From assembly GCA_032229625.1 (NCBI GenBank), contig JAVTVZ010000020.1, positions 1 to 17,201 of the forward strand: a stretch of DNA of 17,201 nucleotides, read 5' to 3'. This document shows, one piece after another, positions 12,528 to 17,201 of the stretch. Numbering within the stretch: the first letter of the stretch is position 1; the number at the start of each line of letters is the position of its first letter. The notes beneath the pieces were generated by a model. That model had not been told where the DNA came from, made no database searches, and was given only the letters and a program-made list of their open reading frames with translations. The position numbers and the translations under genes are program-made. This stretch comes from Kineosphaera sp032229625 (lineage in GTDB: Bacteria; Actinomycetota; Actinomycetes; Actinomycetales; Dermatophilaceae).

Positions 12528-13169
12528 ATGCGACTCGACCACGTCTCCTATGCCGCTGAGAAGGACGGGGTCCGCCCCACCGCCGACCGGCTCGCGGAGG
12601 CGCTGGGCGTCCGGGCCGTCAACGGTGGCGTCCACCCGAGCTTCGGCACGCGCAACGTCATCCTCCCGCTCGCCCACGGCCGGTATGTCGAGGTCGTCGA
12701 GGTGCTCGACCATCCGGTGTGCGAGAAGGCGCCCTTCGGGCAGGCCGTGCGCGCCTGCTCCGAGCGGGGCGGCGGCTGGCTCGGCTGGGTCTGCCGCGTC
12801 GACGATCTCGCGCCGCTGGAGCAGCGGCTCGGCAAGGAGTCGGTGCCGGGCCATCGGATCTTCCCCGACGGGCGTCACCTGCACTGGCGTCAGCTCGGCG
12901 TCCAGGGCCTCATCAGCGACCCGCAGCTGCCCTTCTTCGTGCAGTTCGAGGACATGGGCCTGCACCCCTCGCTCGCGGTGGCCTCCGAGCCCGATGTCGT
13001 CATCCGCTCCCTGCAGATCGCCGGCGACCCCGACCGCGTGCGGGAGTGGGTCGGCCTCGCGCCGGGGCAGACCTCGACCTTCATCGACTTCGACTTCGTC
13101 GCCCCGCGCGGCACCGCCGGGCTGCTCAGCGTCACCTTCGACACGCCCGGCGGCCCCGTCACGCTGTAG
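12528..13169 (+). CDS. Glyoxalase-like (VOC superfamily) protein
   Basis: This 213-residue protein is of the glyoxalase-like type related to vicinal oxygen chelate enzymes. It begins directly with the domain (MRLDHVSYAAEKDGV), continues with a HPSFGTRNVILPLAHGRYVEVVEVLDHP segment, and has a second half with HLHWRQLGVQG and LPFFVQFEDM before a beta-rich C-terminus. His4, Glu56/Glu59 and His118 are candidate metal ligands by position; I cannot assign them firmly. The enzymatic reaction is unknown and the family is often listed only as glyoxalase-like. It starts at ATG 12528, apparently leaderless. Its last 11 bases overlap the end of copA on the other strand, and no functional link to copper is evident. 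Confidence 0.82.
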   Translation: MRLDHVSYAAEKDGVRPTADRLAEALGVRAVNGGVHPSFGTRNVILPLAHGRYVEVVEVLDHPVCEKAPFGQAVRACSERGGGWLGWVCRVDDLAPLEQRLGKESVPGHRIFPDGRHLHWRQLGVQGLISDPQLPFFVQFEDMGLHPSLAVASEPDVVIRSLQIAGDPDRVREWVGLAPGQTSTFIDFDFVAPRGTAGLLSVTFDTPGGPVTL

Positions 13170-15549
13170 CGGGAGGCTGCCCCCAGTCCTCGTCGCGCGG
13201 CGCCCGCCCCACGCCGCGCAGCCGCAGCGAGTTGAGCACCACGATGACGCTCGAGGCCGCCATCGCCAGCCCTGCGATCATCGGTGAGATGACGCCGAAC
13301 GCCGCGAGCGGCAGCGCGATGACGTTGTAACCGAACGCCCAGCCGAGATTCTCCAGGCAGATCCGCAGCGTGCGGCGCGACAGCAGGATCGCGTCGGCGA
13401 CCGCCGCGACCTGCGGGCGCATGAGCACGATGTCCGCCGACTGCATCGCGATGTCGGTGCCGGTGCCCATCGCGATGCCCAGGTCGGCCGCCGCCAGCGC
13501 CGCCGCGTCGTTGACGCCGTCGCCGACCATCGCCACGACGTGGCCCTCGCGGCGCAGCTGCTCGACGACCGCGTGTTTCTGCGCCGGGCGCACCCCCGCG
13601 AAGACGTCACCGGGCGCCACACCGATCTGCTGCGCGACGCCCGCGGCCGTCGTCGCGTTGTCGCCCGTGAGCAGGTAGGTGCGCAGCCCCAGCTCGTGGA
13701 GTCGCTCGATGCCGTGGGCGGAGTCGGCGCGGACCCCGTCGGCGACCGTCAGGGCGGCGCGGGCCGTGCCGCCCCACCCCACGTAGACCGTCGTGCCGGC
13801 CTCGTGCGGGCGGGCGATCTGCGACGGCACGTGCGTGAAGAGGTCGGCGCGCCCGACGACGACCTCGGTCGACTTGATGCGCCCGCGCACCCCCGAGCCG
13901 GGCAGCGCGGTGATGTCCGTGGCCGCCGGCACGTCGAGGCCACGCTCCCGGGCGCTGGCGACGATCGCGTGCGCGACCGGGTGCTCGCTGCCGGACTCGA
14001 CGGCGGCCGCGGCCTGCAGCGCGGCCGTCGAGGACAGCCGCCCCGCCGGCGCGATCTCCACCAGGCGCATCCGGCCCGTCGTCACCGTGCCGGTCTTGTC
14101 GAGCAGCACGACGTCGACGCGACGGGTCGACTCCAGGATCTCCGGGCCCTTGATGAGCACCCCCAGCTGGGCGCCGCGGCCCGTGCCGGCGAGCAGCGCC
14201 GTCGGGGTCGCCAGCCCGAGAGCGCACGGGCACGCGACGACGAGCACCGCGACAGCGCTGCTCAGGGCGGCCGCCGCGTCGTGACCGGTCAGCAGCCACC
14301 CCGCGAAGGTCACCGCCGCCAGCGCCAGCACGAACGGCACGAAGACCGCCGAGACCCGGTCCGCGAGCCGCTGGACCGGCGCCTTGCCCGTCTGGGCCTG
14401 CTCGACCAGCCGCGTGATGCCCGCGAGCAGCGTGTCCGCGCCGACCGCCTCGGCGCGCACGACGAGCAGCCCGACCGTGTTGATCGTGCCGCCGACCACC
14501 TGGTCGCCCGGCGCGACGTCCACCGGCACCGACTCGCCGGTCACGAGGGAGGCGTCGATCGCGCTACTGCCCTCGAGGATGACGCCGTCGGTCGCGACCT
14601 TCTCACCGGGGCGCACGAGGAAGTGCGTGCCGACGACGAGCCGGCCGATCGGCACGCGCTCGTGGGTGGTGCCGCCGGCGGCGCCCGGGTCGTCCACGAG
14701 GATCGTCACGTCGCCGGTGCGCAGGTCGAGCAGCGACTGCAGCGCCGAGCGGCCCTCGCGGCGGGCGCGGGCCTCGGCGACGCGACCGGCGAGCAGGAAG
14801 GTCGTGATGACCGCCGCGGTCTCGTAATACAGGTGCCCGGTCGACCCGGCGAACGTCGCGACGAGCGACCACGCGAAGGCCGCCGTCACGCCGATCGAGA
14901 CGAGCGTGTCCATCGTCGAGGACAGGTGGCGGGCGTTGATCAGGGCCGCGCGGTGGAACGGCCAGGCCGCCCAGATCGCGACCGGCGCCGTGAGCACCAG
15001 CTCGACCCAGGGGCGCGCCGCGCCCAGGCCGTGGCCCAGCGGCGTCATCGCGATGAGCACGAGCGGCAGCGTCAGCACCGCGGAGACGATCATGCGTCGC
15101 CGCAGGTCGGCGGCCTCGAAGCGGCGGCGCAGCCGGGCCCAGGCCGAGGTCGGCGCCGGCGCCGGGTCGGCCGGGGTCGGCCCCGCCGCGGGGGTCGGCG
15201 TCGCGCCGGAGGGGGCCGCGCCGGTCGGATCGGTCGGGTCGGCCTCGGGGGAGGCGGTGGCGCACGAGCCGGCGCCGCTCCGGTCGACCGGGGTCGTGTC
15301 CGGCCGGACCGGGTCCGCGGTATACCCGAGCCTCCGGACCACGGCGAGGAGGTCGTCGGCGGGCAGGGCCTGCGGATACCGGATGTGGGCCTGCTCGGTC
15401 GCGAGGTTGACGACCGCCTCGACGCCGTCGAGCTTGTTGAGCTTGCGCTCGATGCGCGAGCTGCACGAGGCGCAGGTCATCCCCCCGATGGCCAGGTCGA
15501 TCTGCGCGGTGTCGGTCGTCGCGTTATCGGTCGTCGCGGGGGTGCTCAT
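13159..15549 (-). CDS. copA: Copper-translocating P1B-type ATPase
   Basis: This is a Cu(I)-exporting heavy-metal P-type ATPase, 796 residues, pumping cytoplasmic copper out with ATP. A single N-terminal heavy-metal-associated domain carries GMTCASC (residues 23-29). A Pro/Ala/Thr-rich linker (about 80-145) leads to eight expected membrane helices. The metal-site motif is VVACPCALGLATPTALL (CPC at about 439-441). LVTGESVPVD (about 337) is the actuator, DKTGTVTTG has the phosphorylated Asp484, EHPVAHA is the P1B signature, and VGDGVNDAAAL (about 675) is the hinge. Near the C-terminus, NVIALPLAAFG and MAASSVIVVLNSLRL match the Cu(I) class. The ATG at 15549 has a purine-rich leader (agaggcagag). 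It lies 67 bp downstream of copZ, under the CsoR-type promoter. The stop overlaps the convergent VOC gene by 11 bp. Confidence 0.96.
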   Translation of the reverse strand: MSTPATTDNATTDTAQIDLAIGGMTCASCSSRIERKLNKLDGVEAVVNLATEQAHIRYPQALPADDLLAVVRRLGYTADPVRPDTTPVDRSGAGSCATASPEADPTDPTGAAPSGATPTPAAGPTPADPAPAPTSAWARLRRRFEAADLRRRMIVSAVLTLPLVLIAMTPLGHGLGAARPWVELVLTAPVAIWAAWPFHRAALINARHLSSTMDTLVSIGVTAAFAWSLVATFAGSTGHLYYETAAVITTFLLAGRVAEARARREGRSALQSLLDLRTGDVTILVDDPGAAGGTTHERVPIGRLVVGTHFLVRPGEKVATDGVILEGSSAIDASLVTGESVPVDVAPGDQVVGGTINTVGLLVVRAEAVGADTLLAGITRLVEQAQTGKAPVQRLADRVSAVFVPFVLALAAVTFAGWLLTGHDAAAALSSAVAVLVVACPCALGLATPTALLAGTGRGAQLGVLIKGPEILESTRRVDVVLLDKTGTVTTGRMRLVEIAPAGRLSSTAALQAAAAVESGSEHPVAHAIVASARERGLDVPAATDITALPGSGVRGRIKSTEVVVGRADLFTHVPSQIARPHEAGTTVYVGWGGTARAALTVADGVRADSAHGIERLHELGLRTYLLTGDNATTAAGVAQQIGVAPGDVFAGVRPAQKHAVVEQLRREGHVVAMVGDGVNDAAALAAADLGIAMGTGTDIAMQSADIVLMRPQVAAVADAILLSRRTLRICLENLGWAFGYNVIALPLAAFGVISPMIAGLAMAASSVIVVLNSLRLRGVGRAPRDEDWGQPPATA

Positions 15550-15616
15550 CTCTGCCTCTGTCGGTGCTCTGTCGGGTGTCGCTCGCCGGGTAGGTCCAGG
15601 TGCCGGGTCGGCGCTC

Positions 15617-15832
15617 TCAGCCGACGATCGTGTAGTCGCCCGCCTCGGCGAGCGCGCCCTGCAGGATCTCGGTGGTCAGCGGCTCGGCGCTCTCGATCGT
15701 CACGGTCGAGGTGCCGCCGGCGACGAGGGCGACATCGACGCCGGAGACGCCCGGCACCTCCTGCAGCTCGTCGTGGACGGCCGAGGCGCAGTGGCCGCAC
15801 GTCAGTCCGGTCACCTGGATCGTGGTGGTCAT
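15617..15832 (-). CDS. copZ: Copper chaperone, single heavy-metal-associated domain (CopZ-like)
   Basis: This 71-residue cytosolic chaperone binds Cu(I) and hands it to CopA. It has the ferredoxin-like ATX1 fold pattern TTTIQVTGLTCGHCASAVHDEL with metal ligands Cys12 and Cys15. The His between them (CGHC) is common in bacterial CopZ. The ATG at 15832 is preceded by AAGGAGA, a strong ribosome site. It is the first gene after the CsoR-type operator and is followed by copA on the same strand. The family assignment is secure; a role with another metal is possible but unlikely given the operator and the CPC ATPase. Confidence 0.94.
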   Translation of the reverse strand: MTTTIQVTGLTCGHCASAVHDELQEVPGVSGVDVALVAGGTSTVTIESAEPLTTEILQGALAEAGDYTIVG

Positions 15833-15894
15833 GTCTCGATTCTCCTTCGTCGGTCGGTCCGCGGGGCCGCGCCCCTCTCGGCGCGGCGACTCCG

Positions 15895-15914
15895 ACTATA
15901 CCCCTCTAGGGTAT
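15895..15914 (-). promoter_or_regulatory. copZ-copA promoter -10 with overlapping CsoR-type operator
   Basis: The palindrome ATACCC-ctcta-GGGTAT (15898-15914) matches the operator style of actinobacterial copper-sensing CsoR repressors. On the minus strand a near-consensus -10 TATAGT (15895-15900) overlaps its edge. A weak -35 GCGACG lies 16 bases upstream. Repressor bound here would block RNA polymerase and release when Cu(I) binds it. No csoR gene is in the window, so the repressor must be encoded elsewhere. Confidence 0.85.
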
Positions 15915-15930
15915 TTCGTCGCGGCGCGGC

Positions 15931-15958
15931 CGTGACGCGCTCGTGACGCGCTCGTGAC
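15931..15958. repeat. 11-bp direct repeats upstream of the copZ promoter
   Basis: cgtgacgcgct occurs at 15931-15941 and 15942-15952, followed by cgtgac at 15953-15958. On the minus strand this gives three GTCACG boxes one helical turn apart, starting about 30 bp upstream of the -10 box. That is where an activator would bind. It may also be a chance duplication. Confidence 0.85.
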
Positions 15959-16100
15959 CGTGGAGGGCGACGTGCCACGCGCCGCGAGGGCGACGACCGG
16001 CGCGCCGCGGGCCGTCGCGCCGCCCGACCATCTCGTCACTCCACTTCCCTTGGACCAGGCCCGGATCGGCCGACTGGCAGACGTGCCGTCACGGGCCGCC

Positions 16101-16121
16101 GGCGCGGGGTGAGCCCGCGCC
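16101..16121 (+). other. Stable hairpin in the chemoreceptor leader
   Basis: ggcgcggg (16101-16108) and cccgcgcc (16114-16121) form a perfect 8-bp GC stem with loop gtgag, ending 19 bases before the ribosome site of the chemoreceptor gene. It could end leftover transcription or influence translation. No known riboswitch core is recognised. Confidence 0.45.
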
Positions 16122-16150
16122 GCCCCGGAGGCATCCGGCGAAGGAGAAAG

Positions 16151-17201
16151 ATGAGCGCGGTCATGGGCCTGTTGGCAGGCGAGGAGTCGGACGGTAGTCG
16201 CAGCGGGCGCGGTGGCCTGATCGGGCGGATGATCCTCGTCGGGGTCGTCGGCGCTCTCGCCGCCGTCATCGTCGGGGCGCTCTCCCTGGTCTCCCAGGCG
16301 AGCTACAACTCGGCGCTCGGGGAGGTCAGCGCCGTCCGCAAGGCCGCGATCTCCTCCTCGATGATGGGCCGCCAGGGCGCGGACGTGCGCGGCTTCCAGT
16401 TCGCCTACGCCTGGGACGTCGAGCGCGCCGGCGCGGCCGTCACCTTCGCGGGCAACCAGGCCAACGACCAGGGCTACCGCGCGGCCGCCGAGAAGCTCCA
16501 GGGCACGATGAGCGCGATGCCGCTCGACGTGCTCACGGCGCAGGAGAAGACGACGTTCGAGGCCGCGCGGGCCGCCTGGACGGAGTTCTTCGCCGTCAAC
16601 GACCGCGCCACCGCCGCCTACAAGGAGGACGTCGCGGCCCGCACCGCCGCCGCGAACAGCATGATCGCCGGCCCCGCGGCCGCCGCCTACACCCAGGCGC
16701 AGCAGGCCACGACCCAGCTCAACGGCTCCGTCAACAGCCGCGTCGCCACGATCCAGTCCGGCGCCGACGGCGCCGCGAGCCTCGCCCGCATCCTGCAGAT
16801 CGTCACCATCCTGCTCGCGCTCATCGCGATCACCGCGCTCACGATCACGACCGTCCGCAAGGTGCGCGGCGAGGTCGGCGCGATGGAGGACGCGCTGACG
16901 GCACTCGCCGAGGGCGACCTCACCCACGACCCGCAGGTCGACGGCGACGACGAGATCGGCCGCATGGGCCGGTCGCTGCGCGCGGCCCTGGAGCGGCTGC
17001 GCGGCCTCGTCCAGGGTGTCGCCACCGCGTCCGGCGCCGTCAGCGCCGCCGGGGAGCAGCTGTCCAGCCAGTCCAGCCGCGCCGGGGCGAACACCGACCG
17101 GACGAGCGCGCAGTTCGACCGCGCCTCCAGCGACGCCGAGGACGTCTCCCGCAACATCCAGACCGTCGCCGCCGGCACCGAGGAGATGACCGCCTCGATC
17201 C
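16151..17201 (+). CDS. Methyl-accepting chemotaxis protein (C-terminus beyond window)
   Basis: This is a transmembrane chemoreceptor; 350 residues are visible and the frame is open at the right edge. A short cytoplasmic tail is followed by helix 1 (about 27-48). Next comes an all-helical Ala-rich external sensor domain of the four-helix-bundle kind (about 49-213), then helix 2 (about 214-234) and a HAMP domain (about 235-285, with the GDLTHDPQVDGDDEIGRMG turn). After it begins the long cytoplasmic coiled coil (SSQSSRAGANTDRTSAQFD, AAGTEEMTASI), which would carry methylation sites and the CheA/CheW contact tip beyond the window. The ATG at 16151 has AAGGAG four bases upstream. No other chemotaxis gene is visible. 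It implies that the organism is motile or descends from a motile one. Confidence 0.93.
   Translation, partial: MSAVMGLLAGEESDGSRSGRGGLIGRMILVGVVGALAAVIVGALSLVSQASYNSALGEVSAVRKAAISSSMMGRQGADVRGFQFAYAWDVERAGAAVTFAGNQANDQGYRAAAEKLQGTMSAMPLDVLTAQEKTTFEAARAAWTEFFAVNDRATAAYKEDVAARTAAANSMIAGPAAAAYTQAQQATTQLNGSVNSRVATIQSGADGAASLARILQIVTILLALIAITALTITTVRKVRGEVGAMEDALTALAEGDLTHDPQVDGDDEIGRMGRSLRAALERLRGLVQGVATASGAVSAAGEQLSSQSSRAGANTDRTSAQFDRASSDAEDVSRNIQTVAAGTEEMTASI

Noticed and set aside
16040..16150. Cyclic-di-GMP or glycine riboswitch ahead of the chemoreceptor
   Set aside because: Chemoreceptor genes are frequent cyclic-di-GMP riboswitch targets, and ggcgaaggag slightly recalls a glycine aptamer. 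The conserved GCAAA-type elements and paired helices of both classes are not present; only a plain GC hairpin is seen.

Overview
The window comes from a very GC-rich actinobacterium. Codon third positions are almost all G or C, GTG and TTG starts are common, and several genes appear to have leaderless promoters. A chemoreceptor gene suggests a motile organism. The Micrococcales (Intrasporangiaceae/Dermatophilaceae type) are a plausible home, but that is inference from gene style, not a placement. I count sixteen protein genes. Two are cut by the window edges: the PAP2 gene at the left end and the chemoreceptor at the right end.

Left part (1-4116). A leftward lipid-phosphate cluster holds a membrane-anchored diacylglycerol-kinase-family lipid kinase and two PAP2 phosphatases. 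The kinase and the first PAP2 overlap by 8 bases. It diverges from serS (seryl-tRNA synthetase) across a 196-bp region with a candidate leaderless promoter for each side. The kinase and phosphatase families catalyse opposite reactions on membrane lipid phosphates.

Middle left (4129-8772). A NarL/DesK-type sensor kinase and its LuxR-type response regulator are followed by a NatA/NatB-like ABC exporter pair whose genes overlap as ATGA. A GC hairpin and a promoter-like site lie between regulator and transporter. The promoter-like site sits exactly where it could start a 15-codon leaderless upstream ORF whose stop overlaps the ATPase start. By analogy with known sensor-regulator-exporter loci, the two-component system probably controls the exporter.

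Middle (8773-11493). A long imperfect inverted repeat separates the exporter from a convergent yagU-like membrane protein gene. A Cof-type HAD phosphatase follows. After it comes a 377-bp non-coding stretch that is the oddest part of the window: nested 16-bp, 13-bp and 44-bp tandem repeats built on GGAC/GTCC palindromes. An unrecognised 97-residue protein gene comes next, with an operator-like palindrome upstream.

Right part (11643-17201). A SpoU-family rRNA 2'-O-methyltransferase and a glyoxalase-like (VOC) protein run rightward. A leftward copper-efflux operon (copZ chaperone then copA P-type ATPase) meets the VOC gene tail to tail with an 11-bp overlap. The copZ promoter has a -10 box overlapping a CsoR-type palindrome, so the operon is probably derepressed by Cu(I). 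A methyl-accepting chemotaxis protein starts at 16151 and runs off the end.

Most of the window is ordinary chromosomal content. The items that stand out are the 44-bp repeat region, the 76-bp inverted repeat, the leaderless upstream ORF, the CsoR site with its upstream 11-bp GTCACG array, and the frequent short tandem duplications inside and outside genes.
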